IMG/VR virus record: IMGVR_UViG_3300025864_000001
Location: 1-64,000 of that record
DNA length: 64,000 nt
DNA from: a virus
Direction: 5' to 3' (one strand)
Part shown: piece after piece, positions 55,501-63,986 of the stretch
Numbering within the stretch: the stretch's first letter is position 1
How the letters are laid out: every line of letters begins with the position of its first letter
The notes under the pieces: model-generated
The model's database searches: none
Told to the model about the DNA's origin: nothing
Seen by the model: the letters and a program-made list of their open reading frames with translations, nothing else
Program-made: the position numbers and the translations under genes

Positions 55501-57423
55501 AGCATTGATATTGACATCCTGTATCGCAACTCCTCTTGCTCCCCAGAGTAGTTTCTGCTTTAGTAATGCAGGCACTTTATCTGAATTTAAAATATCAGCA
55601 AGTACTTTATCATCTTTCGATGCGATATCCATTACTGATTTATAGTCTTTTCCTCCCATGGCATCAACCTCCCATGGTTCAATATCGACTTCAAATTGTC
55701 CCTGTCCGGGTTTCTTTGGGTCGTATTGCAATGACCGATATAGATTAGTCAGGGTTTCTTTAGGTTTTGTAACTGCCTCTGGAATATTCCCTGCTACATT
55801 TGATACTTTCAATAGTCCGAGTAATGCCACTGTTTCGAGAAACTCTTTGCCTGTGACTTCATTTGGCGCACGTCCGTCCAATAATGCGCCTCCATAGGTG
55901 AATAATGCACTCTCGGCAGTTAATCCTCCGGTTGCAACACCAACCTTAGTTCCTATTCTTGCTGCCGCATTTGGTATTGCAGATGCCTTAGATGCTATCG
56001 CTGCACTTCCAAGTCCTAATCCTCCGACACCAACTCCAAGAGCAAAGTTTTTTACCCCTTTTTTAAGTGACTGCCCCCATTTAATATCATCAAAGTTTGC
56101 ATCCGGTACTGCCCATTGATTTAATGCGTCTGATACTGAGGTATATGAACCAAGTGCTACACCTGATGATGTCATTCCTGCAATGCTCTGAGATACCTTT
56201 GTAGCTGCATTTAGAGTGAGCTTTTTTGCAAGGGTTTCCTCTATGCCTGCTTTCATAAGTTTCTCAACACCTTTAGCCATTACCCTATCCACAATAGGCT
56301 TTGCTGCAACCTTGCCTATCTCTGCACCTACCTTGCCCATGCCACCAAAGAAAGGCATATCAATCATAAACCCAAGTGCGGTGGCTGTGGCATCGGTAAG
56401 CGTCCCTGCATCATATTTAGCCAACCATTCGGGAGATGTAAGTTCGCTTCCCGTCATAATCTTATTCGCTAATCCTATAAGGGACTGACTGTATGCTTTC
56501 CCAAAGAGATACTGTGCTTTTGTAGGAGTCGTTATCGCCTCAGTCAGTTTTGTTCTTTCTTGCTGTAATTTCAGTTTCTCATCTTCTTCGGGGGTTGATG
56601 CAAATTTAAAATCTGTACCTGCACCGACATCCCCTGTCTGCATCTGTGCCTTCGGAAGTTCCTTTAACTTAGTATCAATCTCGCTTATTCTTTTTTCGGC
56701 TTCCGCCTTGTATTCCCTATCAGTTATTCTCTTTCCAGATACATAAGCAGCAACGGTCCCGCTTAATGTTTCAAGTTCGGGTCCTTTAAACTCTGGTGAT
56801 TTTAATGATAAATTAGGGGTGTCAAATTGATGCGTTTTTGGACGAGTTCTTAATGTACTTTCTTCATCAACATATAACTCATTGCCCATTTGTTCTTCGC
56901 CTTGCAATGTTTTTTCAAAAGTGGGATGATCAGGAGATTTTAATACTTTCCCATTTAAACCTATTGAACCAAAATGAAAATCAGGGTCTGATTTTAAATA
57001 ATCCCCCATTGAAGGTTTTAATGTTCCGCTTTGCTTTTCAGCCTCGTAAAATCCACGAAAATCATATAAATCATTCTCTGGTTCTCCTGCTGTCCATTTT
57101 TCAAAATTAACTTCATCTGATGGGCTTAATGTTGTTTTATTTAGTTTTGGACGTTGACTTACCTCTTTTGAAATATTGCCAAACATCTCTGAAAAAACTT
57201 CTTTGCTTGGCAGTCCATAGTCTGCCGGAGATTCTTTTTTTTTTACATAACCCTCATAGGTCTTGTAATCACCAAGGTCTAATTCGCTACCTGCCTGATC
57301 GAAAATAGCTTTACGAAACTTCTCATCAGTACCTATCTGCTTTTCAAAATCAGCCTGTGTTCCTAATTCAAGTTTAGAACTAAGTTGGTCATATAATGCC
57401 TTGGTGTATTTAGGATCTTCCAT
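49564..57423 (-). CDS. Very large internal virion / polyvalent protein (2619 residues)
   Basis: The N-terminus has two internal repeats (LYDQLSSKLELGTQADFE about 10-27, then IFDQAGSELDLGDYKTYE about 40-57) and a segment YDFRGFYEAEK...SPDHPTFEK (about 120-170) found in large internal proteins of podoviruses. Residues about 340-560 are Gly/Ala-rich hydrophobic, suggesting membrane insertion on ejection. A GNAT-like stretch (RGAGRDAMILLNKEALKEGK) follows. The middle is Lys/Glu/Pro-rich and disordered, and the C-terminal third has YNPMVQLGNVTGNIFFASAN and PLIGPTFAKFQADLQ, resembling large polyvalent-protein modules. It lacks an RNA polymerase DxDGD motif. Likely injected with DNA. It is the last gene of the tail operon. 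Confidence 0.75.
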   Translation of the reverse strand: MEDPKYTKALYDQLSSKLELGTQADFEKQIGTDEKFRKAIFDQAGSELDLGDYKTYEGYVKKKESPADYGLPSKEVFSEMFGNISKEVSQRPKLNKTTLSPSDEVNFEKWTAGEPENDLYDFRGFYEAEKQSGTLKPSMGDYLKSDPDFHFGSIGLNGKVLKSPDHPTFEKTLQGEEQMGNELYVDEESTLRTRPKTHQFDTPNLSLKSPEFKGPELETLSGTVAAYVSGKRITDREYKAEAEKRISEIDTKLKELPKAQMQTGDVGAGTDFKFASTPEEDEKLKLQQERTKLTEAITTPTKAQYLFGKAYSQSLIGLANKIMTGSELTSPEWLAKYDAGTLTDATATALGFMIDMPFFGGMGKVGAEIGKVAAKPIVDRVMAKGVEKLMKAGIEETLAKKLTLNAATKVSQSIAGMTSSGVALGSYTSVSDALNQWAVPDANFDDIKWGQSLKKGVKNFALGVGVGGLGLGSAAIASKASAIPNAAARIGTKVGVATGGLTAESALFTYGGALLDGRAPNEVTGKEFLETVALLGLLKVSNVAGNIPEAVTKPKETLTNLYRSLQYDPKKPGQGQFEVDIEPWEVDAMGGKDYKSVMDIASKDDKVLADILNSDKVPALLKQKLLWGARGVAIQDVNINAEKVVPNEEFVDIYNKEGVLVDKRKYASKQEADQASLEMGLQLEDNKMQRRSAEPDVDRVKIISDLKSKGTDVDKLLMAVDKPVKERTPEESKMVGDYYSMIPKEKAKEKGTDKVSIGERDIVTQSEKNILKIKSESSFNIPILKGKEQVGKATIEDTPDGWRIKWIEAARPDKDTRGAGRDAMILLNKEALKEGKVLMSDVEGKNSSDMQKAWEKLVEAGEAVQLPDKTWSFNKPEKPIEPAPDKPKAKTEEPIVEPKKLTKKQQAEVDRAQAALEKSSKPKRTVKISPNSESGKIVNATPSDFTDSMAQFLLSGGTLSRADFLRHSNYGNKDIVGGGLSFYLNKEKGVAFDVLHERLAEEYGRKNGGEITPDDILKAIDALKVDGKLNKGTIIQKFKERHKEIDWQDKEVLSPEERAKRDMDDDLEIVKSTGEFTDLVKAAEGDKDVEDAIKAFQTELGSGEFDWDYIKDKIKTDPEFFVNNWLFDLKPEQIKKLNEILSNNGEKIEFSERVAQPPVIEGKGKGDIVSGRIETPAGENGPKETGKPEEVKPIIDEKPIDTANPPISKGEENIVSGGTEAGKEPVVTEGEAKPITKPEEIKFARRTDGILKNKSEYTPEEWTQYTKSVIDKKGSELPITPIEKIVVNTLNSFNDKVKQGENPTDLLDKLKTNLSIEEKGADWEKGGIGENQLRKQNIADLKEAISRIEAQIKPITATGEKVSTTLNDAVSKYGWSAVKNPEGFWLQNKDGKPVVKVVMNTKKGTYKFLDMSGTKLMDGRGQLEKSAEKLLKDMYYAKEVKPNIEELKNTTQGKLIAGVGGKIAELQSRGAKVDHYQRLLESYEKSPNQKTKDKILQIEKELGYEELGNSYFNTKPEIVQDISKDLLGNPKEESMLTFNERLKERFGEKQVTEATKENLRVQYQRELDRGYLKKFVEEGRITQADADAVLESAGLKAPKIETSPTQGIKFKDKTYTEVDQVLDALDKGDITFEESKQLREDVGKFEDDLRKQATNNSTNMDKKMGNHTKDAEDEMLKTFGKKKGGNGKVAIRFLPPDPIPLMNTVLYKQLVKVRDALNNRIANVLQAGMKSQMDLLRWPSKAITNFWGGLGRTQADIHGKGGKPGKLAFTGTVKSFAPYEAKELRGKWLDIVHSDPESLRRVLDVLDPDPEFAIEKLSYGDLSLAEKNLYFKMRDWNTWVHETNYANGFLDTETYLKNKDVTGDSKYIARMYDKYEGETLLDPAIQEFINRGNSAITTKMMTDMFKAREESTEWKKEHAIRDPTYLTAKRVMQTIQNVAIKGYMDLVIQEHPDFVLSLKKGEAVPKGYTKLGSSYSWGPFRNKAVINHVVEDFTGFYYSNAVANDLYNAFKKVDRSNVNQFYKKLRTVYNPMVQLGNVTGNIFFASANGINPVSFLGKFPEAIKLYHKSPEVYKALLKTGLIGDVAFTGEMKPLAIIKSKEGGKLSKADELATKAYVGADNIAKISAYLVFREQGMSHDASVRRAYDAFQNYSTVGKTWDFTSKIPLIGPTFAKFQADLQRILVNNITTTPLTLIGTLMLIKMGGILASTLSGETEEERKVREGRKGVAKIPLVNIPLSFKVGKSEVNVARYLSPLYNYNYADAGTQLSEVSKFLPIQLSKVNRPILGETSNLPAFADATWGWIGSVAFDRDYRGISIQNPNASAYHNANITTDERILNVMTYIARSQVPFFKGAQDMYDGIRGNLDYYGRKRDWKQTILNNVIKIQEFDKPELKVYVERNIDYLTNRYTALAQRMGDANSDFLKTIKNAEEKGLSAEALARAYTVADKKRSGQLQKSMDEQVPVMQELERLTKVYAGWYPKDESIGTNFQHLESGKNQRFNVLNDVDLQKKYPAEYSILKKNDLLNKPVIPSYWQGVQLSEEDRKTYSNVYWSEYLRNLNSMGLTIQEEMDEAKKSITNIIESTTRPVPEKTTTLQEMAADAASSARDIANESIRSKK

Positions 57424-57425
57424 GA

Positions 57426-58757
57426 TTATTCAAATTTACCTGTTTTGGGATTATATGCCTTTTTCTTTGCGGTGGCTGCCTCTGCCGGAAGAATATCCTT
57501 TAATGTCTTTTTCTTTCCGTCAACCATTACCGGAAGGTCGTCTGCCTTGGCAAGGTTTTTACGAGGTATTGAAATGGTGGTGTTGTTTTTTATCCACGGA
57601 TAACGTGCGTCCTGAGACACCTTAAACACAACTGAATCAGTATTCGGATCGTAGAAAAGCACATTACCCTCTACTGGACCTCCTGCCTCTGGAATAGGTT
57701 TCCACTCTGTTTCCGTTGAATATTTTCCTCCTGCAGGCGGTATGAAAAATGGCTTATTGGAAGAAATATCATATCTGTCATTAAAGTTTATGCCTCCATA
57801 CACAAGATCATTTGTCTGGTGTTCTCCCGGAGTTATTTTTGCTTGCGCACCAAGGAAAGTAAAAGGAACTCCTCCACTACCACTGGACGTTGCTGCCTTC
57901 TGACTGAATTTCTCTTTATATGCGGGTCTGGCTATTGCGAGAAAACGATCTTCATCAGTAAACCCTACTGGCTCATTGCCCTTGTTTAACTCGCCTTGCT
58001 GTTTGATATAGTTCTTAACCTCGGTAGGTGCGTACTTATATTGAGCACGTAAATCTTTGTATATTTGCTCTTCTGTTTTAGAATCGGACACCTCAGATGT
58101 ATATGTCTGAAGTACCCCATCAGCATCAGGACTTTGCCATGTCTTAACCGGAAGTTTTGTGATACGGTCTTTAATGGAACTGATGAATTTCTGCACGTCC
58201 CCAATCTGTGGATTCAACACCAATGCGTTATTCAGGATCTCATCCCTCTCCTCAATAGTCTTACCCTTCAGTGCCAATGATAAGTTCGCTTGGGTCTTTT
58301 CCCTGTTTACCGTCTGATCTTCTGGATTCTTTACTTCATCCGCTTTTAATAAGGCATAGATGGCATCTGTTTTGACTTTCTGATTATTACGGATATCGGC
58401 CAACTCTTTGGTCTTTGCAATATAGTCCGATGCTGCCTTATAAGCGGTGACATCTTCTTTTGTTGTAGGGCTGAATATATTTACCCCCTTACCTGAGAGT
58501 TCTGTGACAAAATTCTTAGACTGCTGCAGACGTTCATTGATCTGGTCAAATCCTCCTTTGTCATTCCATCCATCCAACTTAACTTTTAACTGATCCAATC
58601 CAATAGCAACATTTCTTTTGATTTCTTCCTGACGCTGCATTCCCCTCTGATATTTAATCATGGTCTGACGTCTCGTAAACTCAATAGGATCATGGGATGA
58701 ATCGCCAAGATAAGGTGCTGCTTGCATTGCGGGGTCTATATTGCCTTTATTTGCCAT
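57426..58757 (-). CDS. Helical virion protein, 443 residues
   Basis: The N-terminal half is a long helical part (RRQTMIKYQRGMQRQEEIKR, about residues 29-48) with coiled-coil features; the C-terminal part is strand-rich. Its place between the ejection-type gene and the 270-residue gene fits an internal or tail-tip virion protein. It starts five bases after the stop of that gene. Family not recognised. Confidence 0.6.
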   Translation of the reverse strand: MANKGNIDPAMQAAPYLGDSSHDPIEFTRRQTMIKYQRGMQRQEEIKRNVAIGLDQLKVKLDGWNDKGGFDQINERLQQSKNFVTELSGKGVNIFSPTTKEDVTAYKAASDYIAKTKELADIRNNQKVKTDAIYALLKADEVKNPEDQTVNREKTQANLSLALKGKTIEERDEILNNALVLNPQIGDVQKFISSIKDRITKLPVKTWQSPDADGVLQTYTSEVSDSKTEEQIYKDLRAQYKYAPTEVKNYIKQQGELNKGNEPVGFTDEDRFLAIARPAYKEKFSQKAATSSGSGGVPFTFLGAQAKITPGEHQTNDLVYGGINFNDRYDISSNKPFFIPPAGGKYSTETEWKPIPEAGGPVEGNVLFYDPNTDSVVFKVSQDARYPWIKNNTTISIPRKNLAKADDLPVMVDGKKKTLKDILPAEAATAKKKAYNPKTGKFE

Positions 58758-58762
58758 GGTGT

Positions 58763-59575
58763 TTAATTTTTACTACCACTATTAAGATACTTGCTGACTG
58801 CATTGGTAATATCATCCATACTGACATTTCCCGCAACTCCGCTATTTTTGCCCTTTCCCCATGCGAGTGAAGAATGAAAGTCATTGTTTTGATTCAGGGA
58901 ACTGACATATTCTGCACCCGATCCAAGCACGTTCTTAACCCCTGAGTTAATATTCTTCAGTCCTGAGTCTCTTAACATCGCTGCTATCTGTGCTGCCTGC
59001 ATATATGGTTGTGCTTTATTCCAATCCCATACACGGTTTTCTTCTCCGGCTTTTACTTCCAATGAGCGACCATAGACATCCTTCTTTCCTGCGACATCCT
59101 GTGCTGTCATTTTTGCAAGGTCTCCAAATGAGTTTTGTTCCCTGCCAACCATTTCACCAAGCATACCATAAGCCTCTGAACCACTACCAAGTTCCGATGC
59201 AGTTTTCATGCCTGCTGCGGTTGCTCCTTTTATCTCATTGCGGTACATCTCACCACCGGGGATATCCTGATTAAGAGTCTGTCCATACGAGTAATTGACA
59301 AGTTTTTCAATACTCGGTGCTATCGTTGCCTCCGGACGTGGACTCTGATCTTCAATCTTCTGTGCCTTCTTTAATTGTGAAGCACCTGTGATACCTTGAA
59401 ATATCGAAGGAATAAGATTAAGCACCTGAGCGATGATCTCACTTGTGCCTCCTGATGCTGCACCCATTCCTATACGTGCTGCTGTACCTACTGCTGAAGA
59501 CATGGCATTTCCTCCACCTCCTCCCCATTGAGATACAGGCTTAAATAAATTGGCTTTTGGTAAAGTATAGTCCAT
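58763..59575 (-). CDS. Gly/Ala-rich virion protein (tail or ejection component)
   Basis: The 270-residue protein starts MDYTLPKANLFKPVSQWGGG, then a Gly/Ala/Ile-rich hydrophobic region (about 25-65), then a Gln/Ala-rich helical region (SELGSGSEAYGMLGEMVG). This composition is typical of podovirus internal or ejection proteins that insert into the membrane. Located in the tail operon next to the 443-residue protein. Confidence 0.6.
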   Translation of the reverse strand: MDYTLPKANLFKPVSQWGGGGGNAMSSAVGTAARIGMGAASGGTSEIIAQVLNLIPSIFQGITGASQLKKAQKIEDQSPRPEATIAPSIEKLVNYSYGQTLNQDIPGGEMYRNEIKGATAAGMKTASELGSGSEAYGMLGEMVGREQNSFGDLAKMTAQDVAGKKDVYGRSLEVKAGEENRVWDWNKAQPYMQAAQIAAMLRDSGLKNINSGVKNVLGSGAEYVSSLNQNNDFHSSLAWGKGKNSGVAGNVSMDDITNAVSKYLNSGSKN

Positions 59576-59620
59576 GACTTTAAATATTAATCAATTTTGG
59601 GGTAATTAGGTTTTTAGTTT

Positions 59621-59917
59621 TCATACCCATTCTATTTTATTGTTTGTAATATAGTAATGTGCATGATAGGGGTTTTGTCCTTTCCAATTTCCTATTGAGG
59701 GGCGCAATGTAACAGTGCCATTTATGTTTTCAGTTAAATCCCAGCCGTCCTTCCATTCGGGTTTAAGATCACAAACAGTTAATCCTCCGCAGCCACAGGC
59801 ACATAAATGAGTGGCGAAGCCTCTTATTTTTGTAATGTATAACTTACCCTCTTCAAAATCCTTAAAAGCGGGGGTTTGTTCAACAAATACGGGTATTATT
59901 TCAGCTAATTTACTCAT
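59621..59917 (-). CDS. DUF6527-like protein, 98 residues
   Basis: The protein contains LCACGCGGLTVCDL, WDLTENINGTVTLRPSIGNWKG, and ends HAHYYITNNKIEWV: the CxCGCG, PSI-N and H-x-I-x-WV pattern of DUF6527. Cysteines may bind zinc. DUF6527 proteins are found near ubiquitin-like and E2-type genes in some bacteria; no such genes are adjacent here. It lies inside the tail gene block, so a virion-related role is possible. Confidence 0.72.
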   Translation of the reverse strand: MSKLAEIIPVFVEQTPAFKDFEEGKLYITKIRGFATHLCACGCGGLTVCDLKPEWKDGWDLTENINGTVTLRPSIGNWKGQNPYHAHYYITNNKIEWV

Positions 59918-59920
59918 TTT

Positions 59921-62731
59921 TTAAATATTTCGTTCGCTTGGTGTTGAAAATATTACTATCGAATCAATTCTTACTTTCTCATCGTGTTCCTCGGTGTTCA
60001 ACTTCACAAAACAGTATCTTCCTCTCATTGCCCTTCCATTCATCTTTCTGTCATTAAGACTTATAAAACTACCCTTTGAGTTTTCATCTTTAAGTACCTC
60101 TCCAAAGAACACCCCTTCTCTCCTGTCCCAAATCGGAACATTGCTTTCCATGATGTCATTGCCTCCCGATGCTTCTGTGGGTATGTAAACATATTTGGGT
60201 AATGAGTTCATCTCGTGATCTGCAAACAGCGCAATCGCATTATAAACCTTATTCCTGACAGGTTCTATGTTCGACACAACCTCTATCTCTGCATAAGTAG
60301 GCACTCCGACCCATGAAAGATAATCCTGTCCCTCATCAACATTCATTATCCAAACCCTTTGATGATACAAATGTGCGAAGAAATTTCCTAAGTGGACGTA
60401 TGATTCGGTTATTTGATTGATTCGCGATATGTACCGACCCTGCTTCTCACTGAAAATAACACCCCGTACCTCGTCTCCCATCCTGAACGTCAACCATATC
60501 TCATCATGCTCATTATTAGCACCTGTGCGTGTCTCTAAGGTCTTACCGCCACCGTTTGCCTGTATCCACTTAATAAGGTCTTTGAACCACCGCTTCATCT
60601 TAATATCCAAGACTATCTGACCATTGGGTGCTGACCGAATAAATTTACCCTGTGAGTGATCCCAATAATAAAGATTCCTGCCATTGACCATGATACTATC
60701 GGGGTGCTGACATCCATAATCCGATTCCATAGGTCGTTGTTCTGCAAGGAACTTATCTGTAAGGGTGAACTGCTCCGTGCCATCAGGATTAAAAGTCTGT
60801 ATGCGGTTGATGTAGATGCTCGTCTCTTTATACATCTGAATGACTTTCAGCGTGTATCCTACCTCCCTGAGTCCTGTAATATCACCGTTCCTCTTTGGTA
60901 AGTCCATAAAGTCATCAAAAGTAAAATGAGCGATGTTGTTTGTCCGCGTGCCGGTTATCAGGAATCCACCGTGGCGTATTCTCTCATCCAACACCCTCTG
61001 TCTCTGACTGAGATCGTCAAGGAACGGAAATCCTATGGATGTTAGTCTATTTGTAACAATCTGGTCTCTCCACCAATCGCTCGGGAACATGCTCTCGGCC
61101 CAGAATGGTTGTATCTCGGTTGACTCAAACTTATAGTTTAGTCTATAATATTTCCAACTATCATTTGCAGTATTATTAACCTCGGCAGCAACAATACATA
61201 CTCCATTTGCATCGAAGGACTGATCAACGTCTCCTTTATGATACCTATTGCCAAATACATCAGTTGCAATATCAAATACCATCCCCGTGCCATAAGCAAC
61301 CGTCTGAGACAGTCCTTTACGTGGTCGATAAACCTCTACAAGAATATTAGTTTCGTTGACAAATAGATTAGGGCGGTGTGTAGCTTGAAAAATCAACCAA
61401 TCACCACCAATAGGTTCTTCATCGTACTGAGTTCCTGTTGCTTCAATCTCATAATCATAAACGAACCCGCCACCAATGGCCTCTCCATAATATGTTGTCT
61501 GATTAATAATTCCCATAAGCCTTAACCGATCTCCTGCGAGCCAATCATAAGGGGGCACTCTCCACCTATTATTTTGAGTCTGCGTCCATACAATAGTATC
61601 TGCAATATTTAATGAGAATCGGTTCACTGCGCCTGCAAGTGCGGTAATATTATTTGCCCTCATCTGCAAAAAATAATCCATAGAGACGTTACCAAAATAA
61701 ACTATCTCATAAGACTCTGCCCATGAAGGAGGTTTATGATTAATCTTAAAGACCAGTTTTGCTATTGTCTCAAAAAGATTATTAGAATCTTCCGAATAGA
61801 AAGGTATATAAACTGTAAATATTGGTGTTTTAATTACGGAACAACACCTCCCTGCCCGATCTTTATATACTATTCCAAAAGCATGAGTAGCACCACATTT
61901 AAGAATCGGAAAAGTTACTGTATTGCCATAAGAGAGAATGTATGCGGCAAAATAAAAATCTTTAAATACTGTGGTTACGTCTCCCGCTTCAAGTGTCGGT
62001 GTTTGCTTAAATAGTCTGTATCTTGTGTATATCCATATAGAATGCCCATCTGCGGAAACACCTACATATTCAAATCCTCTTGCATTAAGATCGACAATAA
62101 GTCCTCCTACAACTGTTGTATAAATATCTCCGGGTGCTGCTGTATATGATGCGGTCATATTGGCAATACCCTCCGAGTCATTCTCTACAGTGATATTATA
62201 AGATGATCCTTCTACAATTATATCAGGAATTGTCACTACGGCAACACCTACTATCTTACGAAAGGTCATCTCCCCTACCCTACCTAACTGATACCAATAA
62301 AGATTAGCAGGGTCACCAACACCACTTGATTCAGGTATCTGCCCTATTGGAGAAGTTGCTATACAGGCATAGTAATACGCATTATAAGTAACTACATCGC
62401 CTTTATAATACTGAGTAAAATCATTCCATACGGGTGCTACTGAATTTGCTATTGTTGTGCCAATTTGATGAAACGTCAATGCAAGATCAGTTCTCGGAGA
62501 CCGTAACGACACATTCTCATAAGAGAGTTCAACCTCTATATTCGCCTCAACAACATCATAACCCTCGGTGATCTTACCAAACACCACGGCATTGCCTCCT
62601 ACAAGTTCCATGTGACCTGCTACAATAGGCACATAGGTAAATGGCTCTGCGATACTGCTTGCAGGAATGATCTCCTTTACCCTGTCATTGTAAAAGGCTA
62701 CGTCAATATCCGTGTTGTGAGAACCAATCAT
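59921..62731 (-). CDS. Tail stabilisation/nozzle-type protein (936 residues)
   Basis: A large beta-rich protein. Many strand-turn elements, e.g. IMVNGRNLYYWDHSQGKFIR and HLGNFFAHLYHQRVWIMNVD, resemble the stabilisation/nozzle proteins of podoviruses that form the tail tube end. The size fits. It begins 1 base before the 150-residue gene stop and is in the tail operon. It is identified by layout, length and general resemblance, so the name is provisional. Confidence 0.65.
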   Translation of the reverse strand: MIGSHNTDIDVAFYNDRVKEIIPASSIAEPFTYVPIVAGHMELVGGNAVVFGKITEGYDVVEANIEVELSYENVSLRSPRTDLALTFHQIGTTIANSVAPVWNDFTQYYKGDVVTYNAYYYACIATSPIGQIPESSGVGDPANLYWYQLGRVGEMTFRKIVGVAVVTIPDIIVEGSSYNITVENDSEGIANMTASYTAAPGDIYTTVVGGLIVDLNARGFEYVGVSADGHSIWIYTRYRLFKQTPTLEAGDVTTVFKDFYFAAYILSYGNTVTFPILKCGATHAFGIVYKDRAGRCCSVIKTPIFTVYIPFYSEDSNNLFETIAKLVFKINHKPPSWAESYEIVYFGNVSMDYFLQMRANNITALAGAVNRFSLNIADTIVWTQTQNNRWRVPPYDWLAGDRLRLMGIINQTTYYGEAIGGGFVYDYEIEATGTQYDEEPIGGDWLIFQATHRPNLFVNETNILVEVYRPRKGLSQTVAYGTGMVFDIATDVFGNRYHKGDVDQSFDANGVCIVAAEVNNTANDSWKYYRLNYKFESTEIQPFWAESMFPSDWWRDQIVTNRLTSIGFPFLDDLSQRQRVLDERIRHGGFLITGTRTNNIAHFTFDDFMDLPKRNGDITGLREVGYTLKVIQMYKETSIYINRIQTFNPDGTEQFTLTDKFLAEQRPMESDYGCQHPDSIMVNGRNLYYWDHSQGKFIRSAPNGQIVLDIKMKRWFKDLIKWIQANGGGKTLETRTGANNEHDEIWLTFRMGDEVRGVIFSEKQGRYISRINQITESYVHLGNFFAHLYHQRVWIMNVDEGQDYLSWVGVPTYAEIEVVSNIEPVRNKVYNAIALFADHEMNSLPKYVYIPTEASGGNDIMESNVPIWDRREGVFFGEVLKDENSKGSFISLNDRKMNGRAMRGRYCFVKLNTEEHDEKVRIDSIVIFSTPSERNI

Positions 62732-62732
62732 T

Positions 62733-63185
62733 TTAACTTATATAAATTAGGCCAAGGGTGTTCCACTTTATTGTGCTTGTGCCATTATTGACTACTTCGT
62801 TACCGGTTATGTCTCCCGTGAACTCTATCTGGGCCCTTATTTTTGATGTTGCCTGAACACCTGTGTTCTCAAACAAAATACCAAATTTATAATTCAGCGT
62901 GGCTCCGGGACCAATAACCTTATCATCTAAGTCGAGATAATAGTTATACACTCCTGCACTCGGACTATGCTCTACCGATATCTTGCCTGAGACAGCCACT
63001 CCACCTGTGGTGTATTTACCACCGACATCAGTAATCTCTTTTGCCACAACATCAGATACAAATTGCTGTGTGCTGGCATTGGGAACATGTGTGCTATTGA
63101 GAAGCATGAGATACAATGTCTCCGCGACAAACTTATCAGCGACTTCTTTTTTTACAAACTTTGGAATACAACTTAAATTTGCCAT
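62733..63185 (-). CDS. Small virion protein, 150 residues
   Basis: The N-terminal 45 residues are helical (KFVKKEVADKFVAETLYLML), the rest strand-rich (GVAVSGKISVEHSPSAGVYN, INRAQIEFTGDI-like). It is located between the nozzle-type and the FN3/BACON genes and likely part of the tail. Family not recognised. Confidence 0.6.
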   Translation of the reverse strand: MANLSCIPKFVKKEVADKFVAETLYLMLLNSTHVPNASTQQFVSDVVAKEITDVGGKYTTGGVAVSGKISVEHSPSAGVYNYYLDLDDKVIGPGATLNYKFGILFENTGVQATSKIRAQIEFTGDITGNEVVNNGTSTIKWNTLGLIYIS

Positions 63186-63197
63186 ATCATTATATTT

Positions 63198-63986
63198 TTA
63201 TGTCCATCTACCATAAAAAGTTTCATATACACGACCCTCCCCGACCCTGTCAGCATAGAAGGTAACATAATCTCCACTGGTGTAATCTCCTGTATAATAG
63301 AGTTCAATTTCAGTAGCAGAAAGTATATTATAAACATGTATCCAGTCATTTTCAGATGGCCATAATATACCCCATGAGTCACCAGTTGTGGTTACTGTAA
63401 TTGTTTTTCTATGACCTTCTCCTGCACCTTCGAAGTTCCATGAAGCAGGACTAATTGAAATTGACAAAGCAGTACTATAAGTGGTTGTAAGCGTTGCGGT
63501 AGTGGAATTTGCACCCGTGCCACCGGTACTATAAGCCCTTACACGATAATAGTAGAATGTATGCTCAGTTAATCCAATAACATCAGCATTTAGAACAGTG
63601 CCAAGAATCTTGCTATCATATCCTGCTACAAACGTGGCAAAATTATCAGTAGACACGTCAAGATAATATCCTACTGCCCCTGATACTGCCTGCCATTTAG
63701 CCCTGAAACTTGTTGACAAGACATTATCTGCACCCATATTTATTGGCACACCAAAACTCACGTTCTCCACGGTTGGAATCATCACCGCCATAGTTAAGGT
63801 TATATATCCCGGTTCAGATGTTACTGATACCTCTCCACCACGTTCCTGTTCTTCAAACTTATTGATAGTCTCAATCAGGAACCACTTGGATGGGTCTTGG
63901 CTACTCCTGCCTATGATCTCTATGGCACGTACTTCTTCTCCACCTGAGTTAACCTTTATGTTTAATTGATTATTCAGTGAGATCAT
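63198..63986 (-). CDS. FN3 plus BACON-like virion protein, possibly extending past the window
   Basis: The frame from ATG 63986 encodes 262 residues; it is also open upstream to the window edge (codons for L-A-N-E before the ATG), so a longer protein is possible. Residues about 75-170 form an FN3-like domain (TEHTFYYYRVRAYS). Residues about 174-262 (ISISPASWNFEGAGEGHRKT, WPSENDWIHV) resemble a BACON domain, a carbohydrate-binding domain of Bacteroidetes that occurs in crAss-like phages. It may bind mucin glycans or host cell surface carbohydrates. Confidence 0.7.
   Translation of the reverse strand: MISLNNQLNIKVNSGGEEVRAIEIIGRSSQDPSKWFLIETINKFEEQERGGEVSVTSEPGYITLTMAVMIPTVENVSFGVPINMGADNVLSTSFRAKWQAVSGAVGYYLDVSTDNFATFVAGYDSKILGTVLNADVIGLTEHTFYYYRVRAYSTGGTGANSTTATLTTTYSTALSISISPASWNFEGAGEGHRKTITVTTTGDSWGILWPSENDWIHVYNILSATEIELYYTGDYTSGDYVTFYADRVGEGRVYETFYGRWT

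Noticed and set aside
49564-57423. Virion RNA polymerase as in crAss-like phages
   Set aside because: No DxDGD or equivalent motif was found in this gene, so that name is not used.
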